Positions 1 through 8,129 of a DNA stretch of 15,721 bases are shown here, one piece after another. Made by a program: the position numbers and the translations under genes. This DNA comes from an uncultured Verrucomicrobiota bacterium (GTDB lineage: Bacteria; Verrucomicrobiota; Kiritimatiellia; RFP12; UBA1067): the NCBI GenBank assembly GCA_945483525.1, contig CALYRV010000038.1, forward strand, positions 1 to 15,721, read 5' to 3'. How positions within the stretch are numbered: position 1 is the stretch's first letter; each line of letters begins with the position of its first letter. A model generated the notes under the pieces. It was not told where the DNA came from and did no database searches. It was given only the letters and a program-made list of their open reading frames with translations.

Positions 1-34
1 TGGCAATCCACCATGATTTTTTATTAATCATCAT
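1..34 (-). CDS. Start of a gene overlapping the RHS stop codon (partial; immunity candidate)
   Basis: Only the first 11 codons are inside the window: M-M-I-N-K-K-S-W-W-I-A, then the sequence ends. The first ATG (34-32) overlaps the RHS stop codon as ATGA, and a second ATG follows at 31-29. A GAGGTGA element lies 4 to 7 nt upstream, inside the last RHS codons, which is a better ribosome-binding site than most genes here have. Overlap plus a strong site suggests translational coupling to the RHS gene. In polymorphic toxin loci the gene directly behind an RHS toxin tip is usually its immunity gene, so that is the inferred role. The protein itself is too incomplete to recognise. The stretch is AT-rich like the RHS tip, consistent with both having arrived together. 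An alternative ATG at 14 (M-V-D-C) has no comparable ribosome-binding site. Confidence 0.55.
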   Translation of the reverse strand, partial: MMINKKSWWIA

Positions 35-3000
35 TCCTTCACCTCAATCCGTTTTATATCACCGACAGGTCGTGGCCACCCACGATTGAGAAACCGTCCA
101 TTATTAACGCCGAGAACAGATCCAGAAACAAAGAAATGCACTCCAGGATATTTCAATTTAAGCAAAGAACTTAGTGCAGAAGTAACGGAATTACTATTTT
201 CGGACGATGCTGTAGCCCTCTTAGGCGCTGAAGTTCTAGCATTAGAAAACACCATTGCTCCATTTACATCAACTTCATACGACTCTCCCGATCTGCAATG
301 ATACAAATCAATTTCAAATCCACATCGATCATAATCCAACACCAAACATGAAAGATCAACTGACGTAGAAATGCTCTGGTTAAATAGCCTAAAGCCATTA
401 AGACCTGTAGCCACCGATCGACTCGTTTGATTTGCATCCACATACCCCCACCATACCTTTCCATCCCTACCGTGTCCAAACGATGCCAAATACTTTATTT
501 TCTTCAATGAAGACAAACCATTTATATCTGCAATTCCTCTAACCGGCACCATATGTATAGTGTCTTTTTGAGGATCGTACTTTACAGATGATGACCCATA
601 TCTCGTCGTTTCTCCCCGAGATATTCTTCTCCGTGAATCTTCAGCCCAAGTCGCAAACATGGGATCTGCCGTATCATAAACGAAAACAAATGCCGACAAC
701 CCCAAAAAATCAAATGAACCAAGGAGTTCATTCTCGCAAACGCAATACAGATTTAATCCACCTTCCTCTCCGATCGGATCTCTTGTTAGCCAGCGGCGTA
801 ACGCGGGGGAATAGTAGCGCTTGCCGTAGTAATAAAAGCCGGTCTCGCGGTCAAAGTATTTGGTCGAGTAACGAAACGCGAAGACATCGGCAAGCGCACC
901 GGACTGCGAGATGGTTCGACCGAAGGCGTCGTAGGTGTAGGAGGCGACGATATTACCGGCGGCATCGCAGTAGCCGATGATATTGCCATAGGCGTCGTAC
1001 TGTGGAACATAGATCGCGCCGTTGATCTTCGTGTAGAGAAGTCCGCCGATGCCAGCCGCGCCGCCGATGGAACCGGAGATGTCCTTGCCCCAGTCGTATT
1101 CAATCGTGGTGACGGAATCGTCGGACGCGGTAATCGTCTCGAGGCGCAGCAGCCAGTCGTCGTAATAGTAGCGATGGACACCGTCAGGCGCGTACTTCAT
1201 CACGCGGCGTCCGACGTTGTCGTAGACATTGCTCTGCACGAGCGTATACGGCTCAGCGAGAAGACTCGCGGATACGAGCCGATGCATCGCATCATAAGTA
1301 AGCAGGAATGCCGGCAACTCAGAGTCGATATGATGAACCTCCACCCTTCCGCAAGTGTCATACCACACTCCGCCGTATTCCGGCACCCATATCGGCTGGT
1401 TGAGACAGTTGGAGGCGAATTCGTTGCCGATGAAATCATAAGCATGCGTTTCGGAGTGTCCGGCGACCGTCGCCGCGGCGACTTCGCCGCGGAGGTTGTA
1501 CGCGAAGCTGTCGGCGTTGCGCACGATCGGACGATGCAGCGAATCGTATTCGTACGCAAGAACCGAGGCGGCGCCGTTTACGATGTTGCTTACCGCGACG
1601 ATCTCGTCCGGCGCATACGGATTCCGTACGAGCCGACGTGAGAACACGGAGCCGTTCGAAAGCCCGAGATCGCAGCCCATGTCCAGAGAGTCGCCGACAT
1701 AACGGTAGTCGACGCGGAACTCGCCGTTCGAGAGCGCGGCGATTCTGCCGCGGTCATCGTAAATGATGTCAACATCTAATGCGCCGGAAACCGAAATCCG
1801 CGTGAGGCGTCCGTAGGCATCGTAGTCGCGGCACAGTTGCCGCGTTTCACCGGCGACGGAAATCGTCTCGCCAGCGGTGATGCCGCGCGTGTCGAAATCA
1901 TACGAAACCGACCAGGCCGAATTGGACGCGAAAATCATTCTGCCGCGGTCGTCATTCGCGAATCCGTATCGGCACGAAGGATTAGCGGATATGATTCTTT
2001 CGAGATCGCGGCGCTCGCCGTAGTCATATCCATACGAACTGCCATCAGGATTCGTGACGGACTCGAGCTGATTATCGGATGTATAAGTAAATGCCTCCAC
2101 CGAATCGTCGGCATACGTCTTACCGGTGACGAGTCCCTTCGCGACATCGTAAGCCCATCTCGTCGTATCCTGCATGTGTCCGTCACGCGTCGTCGACAAA
2201 CTCTTGGTCCGACCTTCGTATCCGTATTCATAACGGACAGGATACGTGTCGCCGCCGCGCACAAGCAGATGTCCTTCTGCGTCGTAGACATTGGTCACGA
2301 CCGCACCGGAAGCATCGGTCCTTTGCGAAACATTGCCGAAGACATCGTACCCGTATTCTCCGGTCGCGACGGAATCGGTAGCGTTCGTGTACTCTCCTTC
2401 CGCGGCAAGATCGCCAAGGGCGTCATAGCGCCTCCAGGAATGCGGACGCTGATCGAAGAGTCCGGCCGCCGACCTCTCGACATAGACGACGCGTCCGAAC
2501 GCGTCATAGTAGTTCCAGGTCTCCTCGCCGGCGGAGGAAACGTGAATCGTCTTTCCGAACATCGACTCGACAACATTGGTTCCAGTGAGCGGCGATACCG
2601 AGACCTCGGTCATGATCTTCGTCGCTGGATTGAACGACGAGACAACATGCTCGACTTCGATTCCGAATTCATAACGCAAGGTCTCGCCGCGAAGAGAATC
2701 CGAAAGTCCGGTGAGGCGTGTCTTCACGACCGAATCACGATTGGTCTCGGTCTCGCAGAACTTGAGTTCACGCTCGACCTTCCACAACGCTCCGTCAAAA
2801 CGTTCGTAATCAGTATCGGTTCTCCTTACGACTCCGCGCGACACGCTTCCGACAAGTTCTCCGCATTCGTCATAGAGATTGGTTTCGACGATGCCGGACC
2901 AGCGATCGAACACACTATACTCCCTTCCGTCGACATAAGAGATCTCACTATAGCCGAGCGGCGAAATCCTCGTCACCGCCCTTCCGAGGAAGTCATGCGC

Positions 3001-5949
3001 GGTCCACGAACGATCGAACACATCTCCATCGCGCGGAAAGACTTCTTCGATGTCGATGCGCTCGCCGGTGCCGTTATGATACTCGCCCGAATGTACCGAA
3101 TCGCCATCTCCGTTCATCGTGCTTCCGGAGACCTCGATTCCGCCGCGGAACGATTCACGGTATTCGCTCCTGGCCGGGACAATCGAATCGAGCGAGGCGT
3201 AGACATCGCGATAGTAGCGTTCGGACACCTCGTCGCCTTCGCTCCGTTCGCGCGTGACGAGTCCGCGAGACGAGACGGAAACGCGCGAATGCGAGAACCC
3301 CTGCGGATAGATCACGGACTCGGACTTGGTCAGCGCGGACTCTCCTGTCGCGGTGACGACGGTATTGGTGAGCCGTCCGAGTCCGTCCATATAGCAATGC
3401 GTGATGCGATGTCCGTCAGACGAATCCGTTTGCCGCGGAAGCTCATCAAGATATTCGTCTTCGATCGCGTAATGAAGCCGGTCCGTTCCGGTCTCGGCGA
3501 TGCGAGAAGTCTTCGCGCCGTTGCGGTCAATCGACCAGAGAAGTCGGCAGCAGGAATAGGCGTTGGTCTCGTAGGATCCGTCCGCATAGGTGATCTTACG
3601 CAGTCGGTTGCGATCGTCATACGAATACGTCTTCGCATCGAACTCCGTTCCGTCTGAGGTCAGAGCGGTCGCCTCGTAACGAAGATTACCGAATCCGTCC
3701 GTAACCGAGACATTCCGCGTCTTCGCCTCGTGTCCGTTGAAGAAACGGCGCTCGACGGTCCGAACCGAATCACCGGACACGGACCTTTCGTACACAGTCG
3801 TGACTCCGTCTTCGCCCGTCTCCTCGGCGGTTTCGCCGCGGAGTACGTAAGGCACATCCGGCGAATCGTCCGCGAAGTAGGTTACCGACGACACGGCATT
3901 GCCGGAATCGCCGAGAGCGGCGGACTGCGAGGACGCGCGTTCGGTGGTGACGATGGTGCAAGGATACCCGCATTCAAGCGCGCGGGTGAACTTCCGCCAG
4001 GTGCGCGAGACGAGAACGAGAGATCCGTTCTCCTTCACATAACGGTCTTCCCTGCGCCATTTGCGGAAATCGCCAGACGCGTCCGAATCGTCGGACTGCA
4101 GCTGATACGAATACACGGTGACCGTACAGTCGGAGGACGGCAGATCGTCCAGCGAATAATCGTCGACCCCAGGGGACTGCGAACCGTTGCGCTGTTCGAT
4201 GAGCAGCGTCTCACGTCCGAACGCGTCATAGTCGTGGTATCGCCACGGACGATCATTGCCGTATTCGTAGCGAAGCGAACCGTGCCGGCGGAGGGATTGC
4301 GAATCATTCCAATACTCGGCATAAGAGCATTTCCAGATTCCGTCGGCGCCGAGTTCTCTGCGTTCGGTTTCTCGCTCCACCGCGTTGTCGCCGTCACCGA
4401 TCGTCTCGTGGCGGACGATCACGCGTCGGACCGTCCTTCCGCCCATGGTCGAGATCTCCTCGGTCTCACCATCGGCCTCATGGCGGCTCTTTGCAAGACC
4501 GGAGATATTATCCGTCTCCGTAAATCCTCCGGCAGAAACCGAATAGCTCTTGTCGAGAATCGCGTTGCCAGCGAGCGAAAGCTTGCGGAATCGCATCACG
4601 CCAGAGTCGGACGAAATCTCCCAGGTGCAGATCCGTTCGCGAGTCAGCGTGCGTTCGATAGAAATGGCGACGCCAGATACGGCATTGGAAATCGCCAACG
4701 TTCGCCCACGCGAATCGGAACAGATGATCCGCCGCACGGTTCCGTCCGATATCGTCTCGTCGGGCACCGACGCGTCCGTGCGTTTCATCAGCTGAAAATC
4801 GTCAACGCAAGGAACGAACGTAGAATCGCGATTGAAATATACAAAACCCGAAACCATGCCCGAACGCGGCATGCCGAGCGAAAGGCGAAAACGGACCGAT
4901 CCGAGCGACGGACCATCCAGAGAATCCTCGTCGCCGCATTCACACTCGTCATAGGCGTCATCGGAAGAAGACGAAAGCTCGTCCGACCGTCCTCCGCGAG
5001 CGGGATACGGATCATGATAACAGCTGTCGGACCAGACCGTATTTGATCCCGCATACAGATATGCGTATCCGACATTTCCGACCACGGAAACCGAATTGCT
5101 CATGTTATGGTGCGAGAGGTCAAGATGCGGAGTCCAGTCGAGCTCGGGACGGCAGTCGCAGCCGTCCAACTGCATGCCGCGATGCCATCCTTCCCAGAGC
5201 GACTCGGAGTCCAATGGATATTCGGGACCGGAATAGAAATGCGGCGTACCGAAGGTGAACTCTGGATGAAACGAAACCAGTTTAGATCCGTCGGGTAGCG
5301 AATACGCTCCGCACTCTGGCAAGGACAGCGTACGCGTCAACGGATCATACGAAATGTCGTCGCAATCACAGAATGGGTCTTCGGCATAATCAAGATCGTA
5401 TGGCGGGTATTTAGCCGGCCTCTCGGTACGATACACGTCGCACGGCAATACAGTGTTACCCGGAGAAAAACGGATCGTGTTCCCGCTCCCGTCGATTCCG
5501 TATTCACAATCTATCCCGATCAACAGGATGTCGTTGTGCAAGCCATAGAATGCAGCCGAGGGATGATTGGTGGGGAATTCATGCCAGAACACAAAGTTGG
5601 TTTCGCCTGGCGAAATACGGTGGGGCGGAAGCGGTTGCCAGACCTCGTTGGTGAGATTAGTAGTCCAATAGCATTCGATATTCGCTACCGCACCTTGGAA
5701 ATCGGCGGTCCATCCGACAGATAAAGCGGTTGAATTCGTCCCGACTTCGATGCTTGCGTATCGCGGCGACGAATTGGTAGCGGCACCGACGATGCAGACT
5801 TCTTCAGACTGCGAGCCTTCCTGCGGGAACAGCAGTCGGCGAAGCGTCCCTGAGAGATTGCCACAGCGGACCTTGTCGCCGGCAGCAATCATCCCGATGA
5901 TGACGAAGAATGCGAAAACAAATCTACCGCTATGCTTTAAACAACGCAT
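31..5949 (-). CDS. Secreted RHS/YD-repeat protein with variable C-terminal toxin-like tip
   Basis: A 1972-residue polymorphic-toxin-type protein. Residues 1-24 form a signal peptide (basic start, hydrophobic core 9-22), so export is likely. Residues 25-350 are a unique N-terminal region with three CxC pairs (C194/C196, C264/C266, C336/C338) and an acidic Ser/Asp run near 324-344. The motif GPSLGSVRFRLSLG (346-359) follows. From about 550 to 1650 there are many degenerate YD repeats (YDAFGR, YDVFGN, YDAYGR, YDDRGR). Residues 1651-1750 are the RHS-associated core, with DPIGEEGGLNLY and a terminal FDFLG. Known RHS shells wrap and release a variable C-terminal toxin. Here the 222-residue tip (1751-1972) holds H1826 in FGHG and C1885 in YHCRSG, resembling a caspase-fold protease. 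A ribosome-binding site AAGGA (5964-5960) precedes the ATG, 15 nt after dapA. The RHS identity is firm; the toxin activity is inferred. Confidence 0.93.
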   Translation of the reverse strand: MRCLKHSGRFVFAFFVIIGMIAAGDKVRCGNLSGTLRRLLFPQEGSQSEEVCIVGAATNSSPRYASIEVGTNSTALSVGWTADFQGAVANIECYWTTNLTNEVWQPLPPHRISPGETNFVFWHEFPTNHPSAAFYGLHNDILLIGIDCEYGIDGSGNTIRFSPGNTVLPCDVYRTERPAKYPPYDLDYAEDPFCDCDDISYDPLTRTLSLPECGAYSLPDGSKLVSFHPEFTFGTPHFYSGPEYPLDSESLWEGWHRGMQLDGCDCRPELDWTPHLDLSHHNMSNSVSVVGNVGYAYLYAGSNTVWSDSCYHDPYPARGGRSDELSSSSDDAYDECECGDEDSLDGPSLGSVRFRLSLGMPRSGMVSGFVYFNRDSTFVPCVDDFQLMKRTDASVPDETISDGTVRRIICSDSRGRTLAISNAVSGVAISIERTLTRERICTWEISSDSGVMRFRKLSLAGNAILDKSYSVSAGGFTETDNISGLAKSRHEADGETEEISTMGGRTVRRVIVRHETIGDGDNAVERETERRELGADGIWKCSYAEYWNDSQSLRRHGSLRYEYGNDRPWRYHDYDAFGRETLLIEQRNGSQSPGVDDYSLDDLPSSDCTVTVYSYQLQSDDSDASGDFRKWRREDRYVKENGSLVLVSRTWRKFTRALECGYPCTIVTTERASSQSAALGDSGNAVSSVTYFADDSPDVPYVLRGETAEETGEDGVTTVYERSVSGDSVRTVERRFFNGHEAKTRNVSVTDGFGNLRYEATALTSDGTEFDAKTYSYDDRNRLRKITYADGSYETNAYSCCRLLWSIDRNGAKTSRIAETGTDRLHYAIEDEYLDELPRQTDSSDGHRITHCYMDGLGRLTNTVVTATGESALTKSESVIYPQGFSHSRVSVSSRGLVTRERSEGDEVSERYYRDVYASLDSIVPARSEYRESFRGGIEVSGSTMNGDGDSVHSGEYHNGTGERIDIEEVFPRDGDVFDRSWTAHDFLGRAVTRISPLGYSEISYVDGREYSVFDRWSGIVETNLYDECGELVGSVSRGVVRRTDTDYERFDGALWKVERELKFCETETNRDSVVKTRLTGLSDSLRGETLRYEFGIEVEHVVSSFNPATKIMTEVSVSPLTGTNVVESMFGKTIHVSSAGEETWNYYDAFGRVVYVERSAAGLFDQRPHSWRRYDALGDLAAEGEYTNATDSVATGEYGYDVFGNVSQRTDASGAVVTNVYDAEGHLLVRGGDTYPVRYEYGYEGRTKSLSTTRDGHMQDTTRWAYDVAKGLVTGKTYADDSVEAFTYTSDNQLESVTNPDGSSYGYDYGERRDLERIISANPSCRYGFANDDRGRMIFASNSAWSVSYDFDTRGITAGETISVAGETRQLCRDYDAYGRLTRISVSGALDVDIIYDDRGRIAALSNGEFRVDYRYVGDSLDMGCDLGLSNGSVFSRRLVRNPYAPDEIVAVSNIVNGAASVLAYEYDSLHRPIVRNADSFAYNLRGEVAAATVAGHSETHAYDFIGNEFASNCLNQPIWVPEYGGVWYDTCGRVEVHHIDSELPAFLLTYDAMHRLVSASLLAEPYTLVQSNVYDNVGRRVMKYAPDGVHRYYYDDWLLRLETITASDDSVTTIEYDWGKDISGSIGGAAGIGGLLYTKINGAIYVPQYDAYGNIIGYCDAAGNIVASYTYDAFGRTISQSGALADVFAFRYSTKYFDRETGFYYYGKRYYSPALRRWLTRDPIGEEGGLNLYCVCENELLGSFDFLGLSAFVFVYDTADPMFATWAEDSRRRISRGETTRYGSSSVKYDPQKDTIHMVPVRGIADINGLSSLKKIKYLASFGHGRDGKVWWGYVDANQTSRSVATGLNGFRLFNQSISTSVDLSCLVLDYDRCGFEIDLYHCRSGESYEVDVNGAMVFSNARTSAPKRATASSENSNSVTSALSSLLKLKYPGVHFFVSGSVLGVNNGRFLNRGWPRPVGDIKRIEVKE
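34..699 (-). other. AT-rich variable tip of the RHS gene, candidate caspase-fold (CHAT/C80-like) effector
   Basis: This segment encodes residues 1751-1972, everything after the RHS core boundary FDFLG. Base composition changes here: sample lines in the tip are near 35% GC, against slightly above 50% in the RHS repeat part. Predicted order: beta-rich start, strand KIKYLASFGHG ending in H1826, then 59 residues later strand FEIDLYHCRSG ending in C1885, then a helix and a final strand with VHFFVSGSVLG. A strand ending in HG and a later strand ending in C-x-S-G is the layout of clan CD proteases (caspases, gingipains, C80 and CHAT). No closer family is recognised by eye. The tip could instead be an unrelated effector, or have a purely structural role. 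Confidence 0.5.
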
Positions 5950-5964
5950 AACGATAGTGTCCTT

Positions 5965-6843
5965 TTAAACGAGGCCAAGGGAAGCGAGTGTGTGCTTCAT
6001 CTGGGCGAGGTTCTGGTCCGTCGTTTCGCAGAGCGGGAGACGGAAGACACGCTCGCATTTGCCCATGAGGGCGAGCGCCTCTTTCACCATAACAGGATTG
6101 ACGTCGATGAAGAGGTCGTGGAAGAGCTGATAGTACTTCGCATGATACGAGCGCGCCTCGACGAACTTCCCCGCGAGAGCGAGACGGATGAAGTCGCTCA
6201 TCTCCTTCGGGATGACGTTGGAGGCAACGGAGATCACGCCTTCTGCACCGACGGAAATCATCGGCAGCGCGAGCGAATCATCACCTGAAAGCACCGTGAA
6301 ATCCGGAATGAGATGCTTGATCGCCGAGACGCGTTCGACGGAGCCTGCGGCTTCCTTGATCGCGATAACATTAGGATGCTTCGCAAGACGCACGACGACA
6401 TCGAGCGGAATCTCCTTGCCGGCACGACCAGGAACATTATAAAGAATGACCGGCAGACCGAGATCGGCGACCATCATGAAGTGACGGTAGAGCCCTTCCG
6501 CATTCGGCTTGTTGTAATAAGGAGTGACCTGCAGGCAGGCGTCCGCCCCACCCATCGCAATCGCGGCCTTAGTGAGCGAAATCGCCTCGGAAGTGGAATT
6601 CGCCCCGGTACCGGCGATGATCTTCGTCCGGCCCGCGGCGAACTCGATGGTCTTTTCGATGACCTGATGGTGTTCTTCATGGGAAAGAGTCGGCGATTCG
6701 CCGCTCGTTCCGACGGAACAGATGCCCTCGACACCGCCGACGCACTGTTCGTCGACGAGCGCCTTGAGCTTGCCGTAGTCCACCACACCGCTCTTTTCAA
6801 ACGGTGTAATCATTGCTGTGATCGTTCCGTGAAGTTTCATCAT
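5965..6843 (-). CDS. dapA: 4-hydroxy-tetrahydrodipicolinate synthase
   Basis: Cytosolic enzyme that condenses pyruvate with aspartate semialdehyde, the first committed step of the diaminopimelate/lysine pathway feeding peptidoglycan. The 292-residue length is normal for the family, and a complete TIM-barrel pattern is visible. The Schiff-base lysine is K163 (IKEAAG). The catalytic triad is T46 (GTSGES), Y110 (PYYNKP) and Y135 (YNVPGR), with substrate-binding R140. The usual second Thr of GTTGES is Ser here, a mild change. Two ATGs stand in tandem at 6843 and 6840. A weak GGTGG (6852-6848) is 7 nt from the second and 4 nt from the first, so the true start may be 6840, giving 291 residues. It lies 50 nt behind serC and 15 nt ahead of the RHS gene, and is probably cotranscribed with both. 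Confidence 0.96.
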   Translation of the reverse strand: MMKLHGTITAMITPFEKSGVVDYGKLKALVDEQCVGGVEGICSVGTSGESPTLSHEEHHQVIEKTIEFAAGRTKIIAGTGANSTSEAISLTKAAIAMGGADACLQVTPYYNKPNAEGLYRHFMMVADLGLPVILYNVPGRAGKEIPLDVVVRLAKHPNVIAIKEAAGSVERVSAIKHLIPDFTVLSGDDSLALPMISVGAEGVISVASNVIPKEMSDFIRLALAGKFVEARSYHAKYYQLFHDLFIDVNPVMVKEALALMGKCERVFRLPLCETTDQNLAQMKHTLASLGLV

Positions 6844-6857
6844 CAGGCCACCAAAAT

Positions 6858-6891
6858 TCGATTATTCTGAATATTCAGATCATCGATTATT
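6858..6891. repeat. Palindrome flanked by direct repeats in the serC-dapA gap
   Basis: A perfect 14-bp palindrome TCTGAATATTCAGA (6866-6879) sits between two copies of TCGATTATT (6858-6866 and 6883-6891) in the 50-nt gap between serC and dapA. It is too AT-rich and short for a strong terminator and has no T-run. It could be a regulator-binding site or a weak RNA processing hairpin that sets the relative levels of the two genes, or it could be chance in an AT-rich spacer. Confidence 0.35.
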
Positions 6892-6893
6892 AC

Positions 6894-7991
6894 TTAACCG
6901 TTCTTTTTCTCGAAGTCCTTCATGAAGTCGACGAGCGCGTCAACACCTTCCATCGGGAACGCGTTGTAGATCGAGGCACGGAGACCGCCGACCGAACGAT
7001 GGCCCTTGAGCGAGCTCATGCCGAGCTTCTTGGCCTCGTCGATGAACTTCTTCTCGAGTTCCTCATTGTTGCCGTGGATGCGCCAGGTCACGTTCATGTT
7101 GGAACGGAACTCGGGAAGCGCGGTGCCCGTCCAGAAATCGCTGCCGTCGATGACGTCGTAGATCTTCTTCGCCTTTTCGGCGTTGAGCTTGAAGAGGTTC
7201 TCCTTGCCCATCTTCTTGACCCACTTCATGGTCTCGCCGAAGACGTAGATGCCCCAGGTCGGCGGCGTGTTATAGAGGGAGTTCTCTTCGGTGTAGGTCG
7301 TGTACTTGAGCATCGTCGGAATGTCAGCGGCACCCTTAGCGGCGAGTTCCTTCTTGATCGCGACGACGGCCATGCCGGACGGACCGAGGTTCTTCTGGGC
7401 TCCGGCATAGAACATGTCAAACTTATTGTAGTCGCGTTCGCAGCTGAGGATGTCGGAAGACATGTCGCAGAAGAGCGGCGAACCGGTGACGGGGAAGTTC
7501 TTGAGCTCGGCGCCGGCGATCGTCTCGTTCGAGCAGATGTGGCTGTAGGTAGCACCAGGAGTCCACTTCCACTCGTCGTCACGGGGCTGACGGGTAGGAA
7601 TATCCTTCTGGCAGTCGGCGGCGACATTGACGGTCGCGCCGCGGAGCTTGGCGATGATCTGCGCCTCCTTGAGGGCTTTGGCGGACCAGGTGCCCTGCTT
7701 GCCGTAGTCGGCAACAGCGCCAGCGGTGAGGAAGTTCATCGCGATCATCGCGAACTGCATCGAAGCGCCGCCCTGGATGAAGCAGACGGACCAGTCGTCG
7801 TTAAGACCACAGAGTTCCTTGAACGTCGCGATTGCCTCCTGGTGAATCGCATCGTAATCCTTACCGCGATGAGACATTTCCATCACGGACATCCCGCAGC
7901 CCTTGTAATCTACGAGATCTTGCTGAGCATTCTGGAGAACCTCCAGCGGAAGAACCGCGGGACCCGCGGAAAAATTATAGGCACGTGCCAT
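6894..7991 (-). CDS. serC: Phosphoserine aminotransferase
   Basis: PLP-dependent class V aminotransferase. It converts 3-phosphohydroxypyruvate plus glutamate to 3-phosphoserine in serine synthesis, and often also acts in pyridoxal phosphate synthesis. At 365 residues it has the usual family length. It opens with YNFSAGPAVLP, the standard SerC start. The PLP lysine is K200 in AGAQKNLGPSG. Cofactor-binding T157 (NETIAG) and D176 (CDMSSD) are present, and the C-terminus carries the RSVGGLRASIYNA pattern. The start is well fixed: AAGGA lies about 8 nt upstream of the ATG, with an extended -10 promoter 71 nt upstream. It is the first gene of a probable serC-dapA-RHS transcript. The joint presence of serC and dapA is amino acid biosynthesis, but their coupling to an RHS toxin is unusual. 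Confidence 0.97.
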   Translation of the reverse strand: MARAYNFSAGPAVLPLEVLQNAQQDLVDYKGCGMSVMEMSHRGKDYDAIHQEAIATFKELCGLNDDWSVCFIQGGASMQFAMIAMNFLTAGAVADYGKQGTWSAKALKEAQIIAKLRGATVNVAADCQKDIPTRQPRDDEWKWTPGATYSHICSNETIAGAELKNFPVTGSPLFCDMSSDILSCERDYNKFDMFYAGAQKNLGPSGMAVVAIKKELAAKGAADIPTMLKYTTYTEENSLYNTPPTWGIYVFGETMKWVKKMGKENLFKLNAEKAKKIYDVIDGSDFWTGTALPEFRSNMNVTWRIHGNNEELEKKFIDEAKKLGMSSLKGHRSVGGLRASIYNAFPMEGVDALVDFMKDFEKKNG

Positions 7992-8023
7992 TTTCAGTTC
8001 CTTTTCTGTTAGAGTTTATCTGT

Positions 8024-8055
8024 AACCGCATGTAGAGATTATCGGTTGTGCGGTT
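8024..8055 (-). promoter_or_regulatory. 5'-terminal stem-loop in the serC leader
   Basis: AACCGCA and TGCGGTT (8055-8049 and 8030-8024 on the transcribed strand) form a perfect 7-bp stem with an 18-nt loop. The expected transcription start, 6 to 8 bases after the -10 box, is about position 8056, so the stem would sit at the very 5' end of the mRNA. Terminal stem-loops of this kind are known to protect transcripts from 5'-end-dependent decay. An operator reading of the inverted repeat is the alternative. Confidence 0.45.
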
Positions 8056-8062
8056 GCAATAT

Positions 8063-8071
8063 ATTATATCA
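8063..8071 (-). promoter_or_regulatory. Extended -10 promoter of serC
   Basis: The minus strand reads TGATATAAT, an extended -10 element with a consensus TATAAT (8068-8063). No good -35 hexamer is found 16 to 18 bases upstream, as is common for extended -10 promoters. It gives a leader of roughly 65 nt before the serC ATG. The same 9-mer occurs in front of the beta-helix gene, which supports it as the housekeeping promoter form here. Confidence 0.65.
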
Positions 8072-8079
8072 TATTTAAC

Positions 8080-8098
8080 GTCGGCCGAGTCGACCGAC
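8080..8098 (-). terminator. Weak hairpin after the small membrane protein gene
   Basis: GTCGG and CCGAC (8098-8094 and 8084-8080 on the minus strand) can pair around a 9-nt loop, about 31 nt after the stop of the 82-residue gene and just before the serC promoter. There is no U-run after it, so termination is only a possibility. The position between two transcription units is the main argument. Confidence 0.25.
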
Positions 8099-8129
8099 AA
8101 TCCAATTAATGGAGCGAGCGCTCTGCGGA

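Noticed and set aside
1837..5046. Long plus-strand open frames (about 606 and 438 codons) opposite the RHS gene
   Set aside because: They are antisense to a protein with unmistakable YD repeats, are rich in Arg/Ile with no domain pattern, and reflect the scarcity of stop-complement codons in the RHS strand.
6999..8012. 337-codon plus-strand open frame opposite serC
   Set aside because: Exact shadow of a fully conserved SerC; its composition (Leu/Glu/Val/Asp/Arg) is what antisense of a biased gene gives, and no motif is seen.
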